A DNA stretch of 64,000 nt from Purshia tridentata (Eukaryota > Streptophyta > Magnoliopsida > Rosales > Rosaceae): contig QANT01001660.1 in assembly GCA_003254885.1 (NCBI GenBank), forward strand, positions 31,011-95,010, in the 5' to 3' direction. The translations under genes and the position numbers were made by a program. The notes beneath the pieces were generated by a model, which saw nothing but the letters and a program-made list of their open reading frames with translations, searched no databases and was not told the origin of the DNA. This document shows positions 1-11,232 of the stretch, piece after piece. How positions within the stretch are numbered: position 1 is the stretch's first letter; every line of letters begins with the position of its first letter.

Positions 1-170
1 AACAAGAAATTTCAGGGTCGGTTTGGAGGAGGGTTTAGGGTGAAAGAGGCAGGTGATCTAAAACCTCTAGGCACGTGCGGTGCACATGGAGTTCGTCTGT
101 GAATACTTGGGACCCTGTTTATATTTCGTTTTTTAATGTTTATTATGGGGACAGTTCTTTTTTATTTTTT

Positions 171-276
171 TGGCCTCTTATGGGGACAGTTCTTAGGTTA
201 TATATATTCATATAATTAAATTTTGGCCTCTTATGGGGACAGTTCTTAAGTTATATATATTCATATAATTAAATTT
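171..276. repeat. Two-copy 53-bp tandem repeat
   Basis: Two adjacent copies of a unit beginning TGGCCTCTTATGGGGACAG and ending in an AT-rich tail start at 171 and 224. A partial third copy of the GGGGACAG core lies just upstream near 147. No coding potential is seen. Confidence 0.8.
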
Positions 277-419
277 CAGATTTCAATAAAATTTTGACAG
301 GTCAAGAATATAGAAATTTTGAAAGAATTTTAATTTGGTTGAAAATTTTGACTAAAACAATGGAAACTTTTAACAAAATTTTAATATTTTAATTCGGTAA
401 TATTTTAAGATAGCTAACT

Positions 420-2060
420 GTTGAAGAACGCAAGGATAAACTCCGAGGTTAATTCTATGACCTATTTATGAATGCAAGCCAAGTTCTATGGAAGCTCTTA
501 TATGGAGAAGGGTAAGGCGGAGATATAGGTTCAAAATATACAAAAAAAAAAATCTATTCGATTAAAATCCTTCTTGAGTATCAAGTATGCTTGGCAACTC
601 AAGTTCAAAAAAAGGAATGTCGATTCTTGGTGGAGAACCCTTAGCGACCAAGTAAAGGATGTCATTGATCTTGCAGATGAGTAAGCTAGGGAAATTCTTA
701 AGACTGGAGTATGTGTCCAAATTCACTGATCTTAGACGATTTTCTAAGAAAATCATGAATGATTCAAGGACAAAGGCTGTAAGGTTCTTCTAAGTCCTTA
801 AGTATGAAATTAAGAGGTACATTGTTGGGCATATGACCAAACTAACGGAGACACTTTGGAGTCCACATATGTGATTGAACAAGAACATGCCAGAACCACC
901 TGAAAAAGTTGAACCAAGTAGGGAGATTTAGTGAGGAGTCTCATAACAAGAAGATAAGCTTTAGCCCGAAGAATGACTCCTCCTCTGAAAGTATGCCCAA
1001 GAAGAATTTGGGCCACTTGTCAGCTATGAATGTGGCAAAGAAGGACACTTTAAGAATAGGTGCCCTAACCTAAAAGCCATTGGGCAAGTTATGGCATTAC
1101 AACAATAGCAAACACCGTGACATAAACCACTACAACAAGTATTTCAATAGGTTAGTCAGTGAGGTCAAGGTAGAGGTGTAGGAGCTTGATCGCATCAGGA
1201 GAGAGGTGTCGACATAGTATTTGCAATAAGATAAAACAATAAGGATGTCGCACTTAAGGGTACGATTATTTTCTCTAAAATGAGGTTAAGATATTGTTTG
1301 ATACTAGGGCAACACACTCATTTATATTTGAATGGTTTACTAAAATGTTAGGATTGAACTCTGAACTTTGGGATAAGAGTATGAATCTAAGTGTTCCACT
1401 AGGATGTGAAGCAACTATATTAAAACTATTAGAGCTCGTCAGTTAGTGGTTCAGAATCAAGCGCTAGCTTATTGTTGATCTATATCCTCTAAAAATGGAC
1501 ATATATAATTTTTGGGATGGATTGGTTGCAAGCTTACCAAGCCAAGATTGATAGTGAGAAGAGGAAAATCAACGTATTTACGTCCTAAGGGGTAAAAGTG
1601 GTAATAAGGCAGAATGAGCAGTTCATTCCTTCAAGTCCCTTCTTGAAGGTTTGTTTCAAGAACAAATGAGTCTCTCCTGTTGTGTTATGCCCTAATAGCA
1701 TCAATGAAGGTGATCGAAGGATGTAGAGAAAAGGTGACCAGTAGTTGACAAGTATTGCAAAGTATTTCTCGAAGATTTATCAGGTTTACCATCGCAAAGA
1801 GAAGTGGAGTTTAAGATTGACTTGGCACCTAGTACTCAATATCTTAATCCCACCCTACCAAATGGCCCCTGCAAAGTTGAAGAATAGAAGGTCAGTTGGA
1901 AGATTTAAGGAAGAAGGGATTCATAAGAGAAAGTGCATCACTTTGGGGAGCACATGTGTTATTCGCCAAAAAGCATGATGGTTTACTATAGTTATATATG
2001 TGTGGATTATAGAAAGTTGAATCATTTCACACACAATCAAGAAGTATTACTCACTACAAA
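420..2060 (+). mobile_element. Decayed Ty3/gypsy retrotransposon body (gag, protease, start of RT)
   Basis: Read across frames on the + strand, this stretch shows the order of a Ty3/gypsy polyprotein. A gag-like segment near 690-800 contains KFTDLRRFS. A CCHC-type knuckle relic near 1020-1065 reads YECGKEGHFKNRCPN, with the first cysteine replaced. A retropepsin region near 1290-1330 has DTRATHSFI where the family normally has DTGATHSF. A GMDWL motif lies near 1515. Near 1750-2030 is the reverse-transcriptase N-terminus, with a [10 protein letters not shown] stretch and CVDYRKLN. Many stops and frameshifts interrupt all of it, so it cannot make a polyprotein. Most of RT, RNase H and integrase are absent, and I saw no paired LTRs. 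Lineage within Ty3/gypsy cannot be set from these pieces. Known: domain order and motifs of the superfamily. Inferred: one ancient insertion. Confidence 0.85.
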
Positions 2061-3180
2061 TCTGAACTAGTACTTTTTCTCCTTCAAGTGCTTGATACTT
2101 GGTTTGTTAGCTTTATGATAATTTTTAACTACGAGATTTTGGGCTCCCACCAAAATCTCAAAGTTAAAATCTAACATACAGCCTCCAAAAACCTCATTGT
2201 ACACTTTAAGAGGGTATGAGGTGAAACCATCAAGAAATAAGGTCAAATAGGAGCGGAGGAAACGACGTCGAGCACTACGAGAAGTGATTGATTGTTCTTG
2301 GTTGTATCAACCTCATATTGGTTACAATTGAAATGTGCCAACCCACATATTGGTATGGTTGAAATATGCATAAACACTGGTACAATTGAAATGTACTAAC
2401 CATATTTTTTCCTTGCATTTGATTAATTTTTCTTTTTGTGAGCTAATGTAATTTTATTCTGATTGTCGCAAGTGAATGAATCCCATATTTTATGAGGTAT
2501 CTACAATTTAATTCCCCCAAATTGTTGATAAAAATCCCATAATTTTAGGTTAATAGTAGGATAATATTGTCATAATTTAAGGATTAAAATTGTGGAATTT
2601 AATTCTCATTAATTCTTATGTACTATTAAGGTTTCAGTCTATATATGACTTATAAAATAGACTTCAGTTGAGAAATGCAGCTCACTGGAAATGCTCAAAC
2701 TTTATTTATTTATTTTTTCTATCACCGAATTTCAAAATTGATAAAAAAAGAAACTATTCAAAAAACCAAGTGAATGCTGTTTGTACTTCCTAGCCTGGCA
2801 AAATATTCAAGTGAAGGCTGAAGCAGATGCTCTAAGGACTTCGAATCTTCAATACAATATTATATTCAAGATACCAACTGGTAATCAATCCTACGAACAA
2901 AAATCAACAACGTTTTTGCTTATGATGTTATATAGGACCCAAAGGAACAGTAGGTCAGCGAGATGGTGGGCTATTAAAAAACTAACAAATGCTTTGGAGA
3001 ATAAATACACCACTACCGATTTCAACTCTTGTGCAGTCTGCTATAAGTCTCTCTCTTGTTTCCAAATCTCACCATGTTAATTGCTAGGGTCGAGGTTTAG
3101 GATATGAGAGATTGTTAAGAATTGTATGAATTTAATTTAATTATCTTATGTTTAATAATTAATTGTTTATCATTAAATAT
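2061..3180. other. Gene-free stretch
   Basis: AT-rich sequence with short chance frames only. The longest, 2781-3080 (+), has no family resemblance I recognise and no clear splice partners. Confidence 0.5.
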
Positions 3181-3700
3181 AGGCCAAAATTACATTTTTA
3201 GTTTCCGTACTTTAACAAAGATTTCACTTTGGTCCCGTTCTTTTAATTTTGAAAATTTTTGTCTCATGCTTTCATTACAATTGCAATTGGGTCCAAATCA
3301 TTAATTATATTTAAATGGTTGATGAAATATGATGAAACATTAATATTTTGAACATTTTAAATAACGTATGAGTGGAACTTATTAACTTGGTAACTTTGTC
3401 CAATCACATTTGGACATATGTCTTTTTTTCTTAATTATTTACATTTTTTATTTTCTTTCTTTCTTAATTATTTTTTAATTTAAAATAATTTTTTGGACTG
3501 TACTAATCATGAAATGTCTAAAATATTCATTCATATGTGTTGTCACATTATATTATGTTTAAAAAACAAATTGAATTAATACTTTGCATGCCCAATTGCA
3601 AATGTAATGAAAGTACGGGACTAAAATTTTCAAAATTAAAAGAACGGGACCAAAATGAAATCTTTGTTAAAGTACGGAAACTAAAAATGTAATTTGGCCT
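3181..3700. mobile_element. 520-bp MITE with long terminal inverted repeats
   Basis: The left end starts AGGCCAAAATTACATTTTTAG and the right end is its near-perfect reverse complement. The inverted arms run about 110 bp (3181-3290 and 3595-3700). TAAATAT flanks both ends (3174-3180 and 3701-3707), giving a 7-8 bp target duplication. There is no coding capacity. Arm length with an 8-9 bp duplication fits a non-autonomous hAT or Mutator-type element; the exact superfamily is undecided. Confidence 0.85.
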
Positions 3701-4358
3701 TAAATATATTAAGTGAGATATTTTTTTCATTGCATTAAACTTTTTAAGATAAGTTAAATATAGTGAAGTTGAGAATAAATTAGCACGGATGGCCGAAAAA
3801 AGTGGCTTCCCAACGAATGTATCTAAGGAAATCTAAATAAATCTTTAGTTATTTATTCCAAAACTAATTGACAATAGCTACTATGCACTCAAGCCTAACA
3901 TAATTTATATGGTGACGTGAGAGCATGTATATATGTGTGTAATGTGTGGTCATTGAGCGCAAAACGTGGATATACAGCATACTCTGACCATAAATAATCT
4001 AGACATTCATCTCAACTCAATTTATAATAAGAAGAGTAGTCTAAACCTTTATAACTACTATACAATGCCTTACATTTTCAATGTGAGTTCTTTCTCTCAA
4101 CGGTATTAGAGTCAATAATTTGATGAAGATGCGTGCTACATGATCATCTTTAAATAAAATACAATTGCCTTACATTAAATAAAAGGGTGATATATGCTTC
4201 TTCTTTTTTGGGCAAAATATATTCTCTAATATTAAAATAATATTTCAAGCAAATCAAAGTTGCTGAAAAAGTTGGGTGCAAGGGCCACTGACAAAGACTA
4301 CTAGTAATCAAAGTGAAAATTAAAGAGCCTCTTGCCCATTTCTCATCATTGGTGGGTT

Positions 4359-4366
4359 TATATAAA
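4359..4366 (+). promoter_or_regulatory. TATA box of the WAT1-related gene
   Basis: TATATAAA lies 76-83 bp upstream of the ATG at 4442, inside the small palindrome GGTTTATATAAACC. Position and match fit a plant core promoter for the gene that follows. Confidence 0.6.
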
Positions 4367-4441
4367 CCATTCCCAGTTTCCCTTCTTAGTCTTAAGAGCT
4401 AGCCAAGGTAGCAAGTAGCTATATCATAACTGTGAACATTA

Positions 4442-7400
4442 ATGGGTACAAAGAAGCCTTACTTGGCAGTGGTTTTCGTTCAAATAATATATGCTGGAAT
4501 GATCTTGCTCTCTAAAGCTGCGTTTAATGGGGGTATGAGCAGTTATGTGTTCGTCTTCTATAGACAAGCAGCAGGAACTGTGTTCATACTCCCTCTTGCC
4601 ATCATTTTCGAACGGTACTTATAAGAAAAACAAACAAATTAACCGCTCTTTTTTTAGATCTTTTTCTCTTCTCTTTCCTTGTATATGTATGGTATATTTT
4701 AATATATTATAACATAGTTTATTTCATTAACTTAATTTGTTTGGTATTTATTTCAGGAAAAATGCAATGCCTCTTTCTTTTGTGACCTTCTGCAAGATTT
4801 TTATGCTGTCTTTTTTGGGGTACGCATGGTTTAATATAGTGAACATATGATCGATCATCAACTCAGAAAGAGAAAACTGTTTATGTGATCATATGGTGAC
4901 TGCAAATATGGAAGGTTTAAATGCATAAATATATATGCAGTACAGTGATCGATAGATGTTGCGTTTCAGGATTACTTTGGCCATAAATGCTTATTGCATT
5001 GCTCTTATCTATACATCTGCGACTTTGGGTGCAGCAACCATCAACTGTCTACCTGTTGCAACATTCTTCTTCGCAGTTTTGTTGAGGTACTCAATAGATA
5101 TAAGCTTTTTTCATTCTTCAATTCATATCCTTCTGATGAAGTGAACTAATAAACAAGTTAAAATTAATTAAGTGTATAATATAAATATATATAACTTCAA
5201 AAATATCCACTTGCTCATCCTAAAAAATCAGTTAAATCAATATTTATTTGATCATCTAAACTGTGCAGACAAATACAATCTATTAAAAAAATATATATAT
5301 ATATTTATATTTATATATAGCTAGCTAAGCAGGGGATTTGAGACATTTTTGGTACTGTGATTTGGATCAATTACCAAAAGGTAAGCCAGGCTTGTGGTTT
5401 GGTTTCTAACCGAATGAGAAATAGAGATTATTTATATATATATATATACATATTTAATTAATGAAATAGATGGAGAGAATATAAACATTGCAAATTTCCA
5501 ACTTGCTAGTGATGAACTATGGTTTCGAACCCAAAAGAAAATTAAAAATATTTTGCAGCTGAGGTATTTTGGTGTTGTATATTCTTTGCTTATTTTTATT
5601 TACTTTAAACTGTGTATTATAAGTTCAAAGGTGTGTAAGTGACAAAGAAAATAGTTTCATAACACTTTTCAGGTGTGTAAATTAGATTTGGATTCTCTGC
5701 TTGTCTTATATTAATTTTTTTTTGTTTCAATCCTAAATATGCAGTATAAATCCATTGGTTATATAACTCTATTCACAAGTCACAATCCTACTAAGAATCT
5801 CTTTTATCTTTCTTTCTACTTTAATTAACTTGGATAATAAATATATGGCCGGCTAACATTAAAAGTGAAGAAAAACTACTAACTAAAGAAAAAGCAAATA
5901 GCTAGCAATAATTCACTTTTTTGTACAAATTAAGAGGATTCTACATTTTAGCATCTTTTAAATGGGTCAGCATCAAAGGGGTCAAAGCTAATTAATTAGC
6001 ACCAACAACATATCATATCAAATATAAGATTTAGAAAGTAGCCAGCAGACCTTGCTTTGTGCTTAATTATTAATTATTGATACTTTTTTAAAAAAAAATT
6101 CTGATAATCAATAATTATTGATAATTGATTATAAATATAGTATCTGTATTTATGGCATATATATTGTTGTAATTAATATATATATATATATATGCAGGAT
6201 GGAGAAGGTGGAGATAAAAACAAGAGCAGGGATTGCAAAAGTTGCAGGTCTTGTATTGTGCATGACAGGTGTGGCCACCCTTGCCTTTTACAAGGGCCCC
6301 TACTTCAAACCCTTTCTCCATCATTACCCTTTGGAGTATCATAACACTCAACACCATCAGCCTCATCATGATGCATCCAATTCTCGACCAAGATGGATCA
6401 TCGGTTGTTTTCTCTTGTTCATTTCTATTATCTGTTGGAGTTTGTGGCTTGTTCTTCAGGTACTTGCTCTTTAATTTCAATCCTACTAGAAAAGGAAATT
6501 GTAATTCATTTTTTTCTATAAATAAATAAAATTATTTATATATATATATATATAATCTTACATAACATGTTTATGTGTGTGTAATATTTTATTAATTACC
6601 GTTTGTTTATTGAAAATAGGCCCGACTTCTGAAAAAGTACCCAGCAAAGCTATGCTTTACAAGCCTACAGTGCTTGTCAAGTGCGGTTCAATCATTTGTT
6701 GTTGCTATCGCTTTGGAAAGAAATCCTAGTCAGTGGAAGCTGGGCTGCAACGTTGACTTACTTGCAGTAGCTTACTGTGTAAGAAAACTGTTTATGTTAT
6801 AATGCTGCTTTTCTAGCTATATCCTTTACTTCTTTTCTCCTAACTGCAGAGGAAGAGAAAACCAAACATAGAATATATATATACATATATAATGTCAATT
6901 TAAGTTGGGCTCTTAGATTTCATGTTAAGTCGATTTTGATTAGTTTTTTATCCACGTTTAGTATTTCTCTTTTTCAATTTCTATTTTCTAATATACATGC
7001 AGTAAGGTTAATTAGTAAACCTGTATATATATATATATATATTCAAACCTAGTTTAGATGAAATCTTATATAAGAATCCTTAGGCCCCCATTTGGATAAG
7101 GGGTGATTTGGATTTGGATTTGGATTTGAGCTCTCCAAATCCAAATCCACCTATTTAGAATAATTCAAAGGAGTGTATTTGGATTTGGCCCAAATCTAAG
7201 ATGGATTTGAAAGGGTTAAATCCATGAATTTCAAATACCTTCTCCAACTAGGTATTTGAAATCCCACCATCCTACTCTCTCTCTCTTTCCCTCACCTCTG
7301 GCCACAATTGCCGGCGACCACCGCCCACCACCCTCCGGCGACTTTCCGGCGATTTTTCCGGCCACCTCCGGCGACTTTCCTATGACTTTTCCGGCCACCT

Positions 7401-8636
7401 CTGGCAACTTTCCGGTGACTTTTTCGGCCACCCTCCGGTGACTTTTCCGGCCAATCTCCAGCGAATTTTCCGGCCACCCTCCGACGAATTTTTTTATTTT
7501 TAATCATATATTTCAATTCTTAAATTGTCAAAAAAAAAATTGAAATACTTTATGAAATCCTCACCTTTAAATTTTGTATCCAAATAATAGAATTTCAAAT
7601 TTAGGGATTTCAATTTCATGGATTTCAAATGCATAAATTTGAAATCCAAATCCAAATCCAAATTCAAGAATCCAAACGGGCCCTTAATGTCAATCTTAAA
7701 CAAGAAGCTTTTCATGCGTAAAGGATTCCGGTACAAGACCTCTCTTAAAAAGCTTCATGTATATTAGCGTAAGAATTTAAGAGTGCATGAAATTTCCATA
7801 CAGGATTCCATGCAGAACAGGAGTGGAAAATTACCATAGTGTGCATGGATGCTAGAATCACCATTTACATGGAGTACGTAGGCTTAAGTTTAGTTGATGG
7901 GTGATTTATAAGGAGCAGTGTTATTTGCACTCACATATGCATAGAACTCTCACTTGAATATCCTTGTGTTTTCGTTGTTGAAGAATGAGCTATATATTGT
8001 GTGCTTCTATATATCATCACTTCTCATTACTTTTTTCATTCTTTCAAGCATGATTAAACTAAAAGTGATCAATTAAGTAAATTGCAACCTATGAGCAGGG
8101 AATCATGGTGACCGGTGTTTCATACTACTTGCAAGCATATGTGATCGTAAAGAAGGGTCCTGTTTTCCAAGCCATGTCACAACCTCTAAATCTGATCATC
8201 ACAATTATTGGCTCAGTATTTCTCTTAGGGGAGGCCATTAATTTGGGAAGGTGAACACTTCTTTCATTTTTTTGTTCCCAATTTTGTTATATATTGAACC
8301 ATATATCTTGAAAGATATAATATTAGGTCTATGTTCTTTTGAAAATGAGGGTAATTTTATTATGAATCTTGTGGCAGAGAAGCTTATAAATTTTTGCACA
8401 TATGGCTTAAGTTTGTTCCAAGTGAACATTTTGTTTGCATTGCCCTAATCATGTAACTCTTATCTTTTCGCAGTGTTATGGGTGGGATCATGTTGGTGGT
8501 GAGCCTTTACAGTGTTTTGTGGGGAAAAAGCAAAGAAGAGAACATGGAAAATCAGGCTTGCTTACCACTTCAAGCTGAAAAGGAAGGTGCAGATCAAGGT
8601 GTGAAAGAACAAGAGGCCAGTGATGACCATCACTGA
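4442..8636 (+). CDS. WAT1-related (EamA/nodulin MtN21-type) membrane transporter, 7 exons, 362 aa
   Basis: Exons: 4442-4614, 4757-4819, 4970-5086, 6198-6459, 6620-6778, 8099-8250, 8474-8636. All use GT-AG sites and sum to 1089 nt. The protein begins MGTKKPYLAVVFVQIIYAGM, the usual WAT1/UMAMIT opening. It then shows FYRQAAGTVFILPLA, a YTSATLGAATINCLPV segment in EamA domain 1, and SYYLQAYVIVKKGPVF plus GSVFLLGEAINLGSVMGG in EamA domain 2. Length is close to the usual 350-400 aa, and ten membrane helices are expected for the family. Family members move amino acids, auxin or other small molecules across plasma or vacuolar membranes; the substrate cannot be told here. Exon 4 encodes a histidine-rich hydrophilic loop between the two halves, with HH/HHQPHHD clusters. 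Intron 5 carries a MITE. No premature stop is seen, so the gene looks intact. Confidence 0.93.
7083..7683. mobile_element. TTA-flanked MITE (PIF/Harbinger-like) in intron 5 of the WAT1-related gene
   Basis: The ends read GGCCCCCATTTGGAT on the left and, reverse-complemented, GGGCCCGTTTGGATT on the right. Each is flanked by TTA (7080-7082 and 7684-7686), the target duplication expected for PIF/Harbinger elements. Subterminal GGATTTGGATTTGGATTT runs occur at both ends. The centre (about 7310-7490) is a GC-rich block of degenerate repeats built on TTCCGGC and CTCCGGCGACTTT, very unlike the surrounding AT-rich DNA. The open frames through it reflect the repeat, not a gene. Confidence 0.7.
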
Positions 8637-8639
8637 ACC

Positions 8640-11230
8640 ACCGTACGTTGTTTGCTTAACATATAAGCTAATTGACTTAATTATTAAATTCAATCAAGCT
8701 CCTTCTTCACATATCATATGCACTTTCCAATTAATAAACTAGATGTTGAGAAAAAGAGTGTTGAAATTGAAAGAGCTACAAATTTCATTGTAAAAATGAA
8801 AAATTGAAATCAATAAAATATAACCAAGGACAGCCCTCTACTATAAATGCTCCCGGAAACTGAATTTCAAAGCCAAAATAACTAAGTATTTGGGTATCAC
8901 CACTCCAATATGGCCGGAATATGCATGCCAAAATGGGTCTAAAGCCAGATTGATACTCATATTTGAGGGTAATTGATTGTGAAATCCAAATGAACAGTAG
9001 AAGCCCAAGTGAAGGAGAGGAGAAGAGAGAATGCGATCATGCCCATGCATGGCAAGTGGGCCCATGCTGTCGACCAACCAGCAATCACTCCCATCCCACA
9101 TGCGTGCGGCCCGACGTGGATCCTAGATCTTCTTAAAATATAATCAATGATATAAATCTCATAAATATTTAAATTATAAAGTATAAATTATAGATCACTT
9201 AATCAAGAATATAAATAATATAATTAAGTTTAAAATTTTGATATCTAAATATGAATATTAAACTGCACCCTAAAAAAATTACTTATAATAGATTTAGCTA
9301 TCAAAAAATGACTTTTGCCGTAATAGAAGGCTAAGAGAAAAGAAAAAGAAAGTAAAGTATATCTATTTTGGTCACAAAAATTCTCGGCCACGTGTCAGGC
9401 TGAAAATTCTCTACCACCGTCTTCGGTTGTGGTTCTGGTTTAGTTTCCATCCCCACCACCATTTTCGAGCAAGCCATGGCTTCTGTCTCAGTTGCAACTG
9501 GCCCAACTATGCCTCTCCCTGTTCCAGCTGACTTCTGGAAAGATGTAGACATAACTTCTACTGTTTTGATCAAGCTGATGGCGACTGCCGGAGCTTCAAA
9601 CAGGGCAAGCATCATTACGGCCATCCAAATGTCTACTGGTGAGAATTGCCCAACTTTAAAATGAGGGCACGAGGTCAAAAGAACTCAACAAACATAAAAT
9701 AATTCTAAGCATGATTGAAATAAAAAAAAAACAATTTATTACAAAATACTAATAAAATTGGAAACAGCTTTTTTTTGTTTTTTTTGTTTTTGTTATCTTG
9801 GGCAGCTTTGACAGCAAAGTCTACAATGAAAGCTAGGTAATAAGTTTATCTCGCTCAATAATAGTAGAAGACGACAAAGAAAGCGAAAATTGAAACAGGA
9901 TTGAAATATTCTTCAAGAAATACAAATGCAATTTTCTATTTTCATTTTACGAAGTTATTTTATGAAAATATTTTTGTAAAACGTTACCAAACGGATTTTT
10001 ATGTTTTTAATTTTAAGCCATGATGTAAATTCATATCCTGCAAACGGTATCTCGTGCTTTCTAACATCAACACACCAAACACGTATAGCATAGGATTTTG
10101 GTTTTAGAAAACAAAAACGGAATTACAAAACATTACCAAACACAGCCTTACTTTCCGAATCAATTGGATATTTATTTGAAACATGTACTATTACAAACAT
10201 ATATATATAGCACAAACCACCCAATTGTGCTTGATAAATTTATTCTAACCTTTTTAATTTCTTGCAAATCTAAGTCTTCATTTTTTTTTTTCTCTACTTC
10301 TTATAATCTCAACCATTGATTTTATTAAAATAAATATAATTACTAAAAAAANAAAATAAATCTAATTACTAAAAAAAAAATTTGGAAAGAAAAAAAATAT
10401 ATAAAAAACACCAACATGCACACACTCGTACTAGAAATTTAAAGAAGAATTAAAAACAAATAATAAAATAATAAAAAGTATATAGCTCTCTCACCAAAAG
10501 ACTAAACCTTTAAAGTGTTTAATTTTATAAAAATTTCTTCCTAAAATATAAGAACCCAATGAACCTAGCAGATGATAAAAGAGAAAGAAAAGGAGAAGAG
10601 AGAGAAGTTATGGTGTAAATGAAGGAACAATAGACTTTCCGATGGAACATTGGGGAAGAATTGAAGACGCCAGAAGTAATTTAATTTCTTTTAAATGATG
10701 TGGTCGTTGAATATACCATTGAGCTTCAACGGGGGTCAAATTGAAAGATGAGGAGAGAATAGGATATTGGGAAAAAAATAAATAATGACTTTAGCTTTAG
10801 TTTTGGATTGGATAATATAGTCTTTTAAATAATGATAATATTTTGATGTGGCAAATGGTTTGTAAAAAAATTTTGCCACATAGAAATCTTGGGCCTTATT
10901 AGGATACAAAAATCTTTTTCCCTTAAAATAATTTTACTACATTTAATTAATTAGGATAAATATATCTTATGCCCTATTAGGACACAAAAATATTTTCCCA
11001 TGTAAGAAACAATATCTATACGCGTATATATTCAATCTAAAAAGTCTCATACATGTCCACATAGGGAAAGAGGAGAATAAGGCAATTCAAATGGAAGAGA
11101 AATGATCGAGAGAGATCGAAGAAGAAAATTAACAAACTAATAGCAAGAAATTAAGTCCTCTCAAAAAGTTGCCAAGATCGATCTAATAAAACAACATTCT
11201 TCACTTGGTTTGTGCAGCGCTCGCTCTCCA
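8640..11230. other. Intergenic stretch without a recognised gene
   Basis: This holds the WAT1 gene's 3' flank, AT-rich DNA, a relatively GC-rich 0.3-kb segment (9340-9670, listed separately) and an approximate internal duplication of a TATTAGGA-CACAAAAAT segment near 10890-11000. One N lies at 10351. Confidence 0.5.
9331..9678. other. Open on both strands; unidentified low-AT segment
   Basis: A 115-residue frame on the - strand (9331-9678) and a 62-residue ATG frame on the + strand (9476-9664, starting MASVSVATGP) overlap. The segment is clearly less AT-rich than its surroundings, which could mean a captured gene fragment. I recognise no domain in either frame and see no convincing splice partner. 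Treat it as unproven coding potential. Confidence 0.25.
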
Positions 11231-11232
11231 TA

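Noticed and set aside
2781-3080. 99-residue open frame
   Set aside because: No recognisable domain, no start context or splice partners. It lies between two transposon relics.
7231-7516. Repetitive Pro/Ala/Gly-rich frames on both strands
   Set aside because: They are translations of the CCGGCGAC repeat inside the WAT1 intron MITE.
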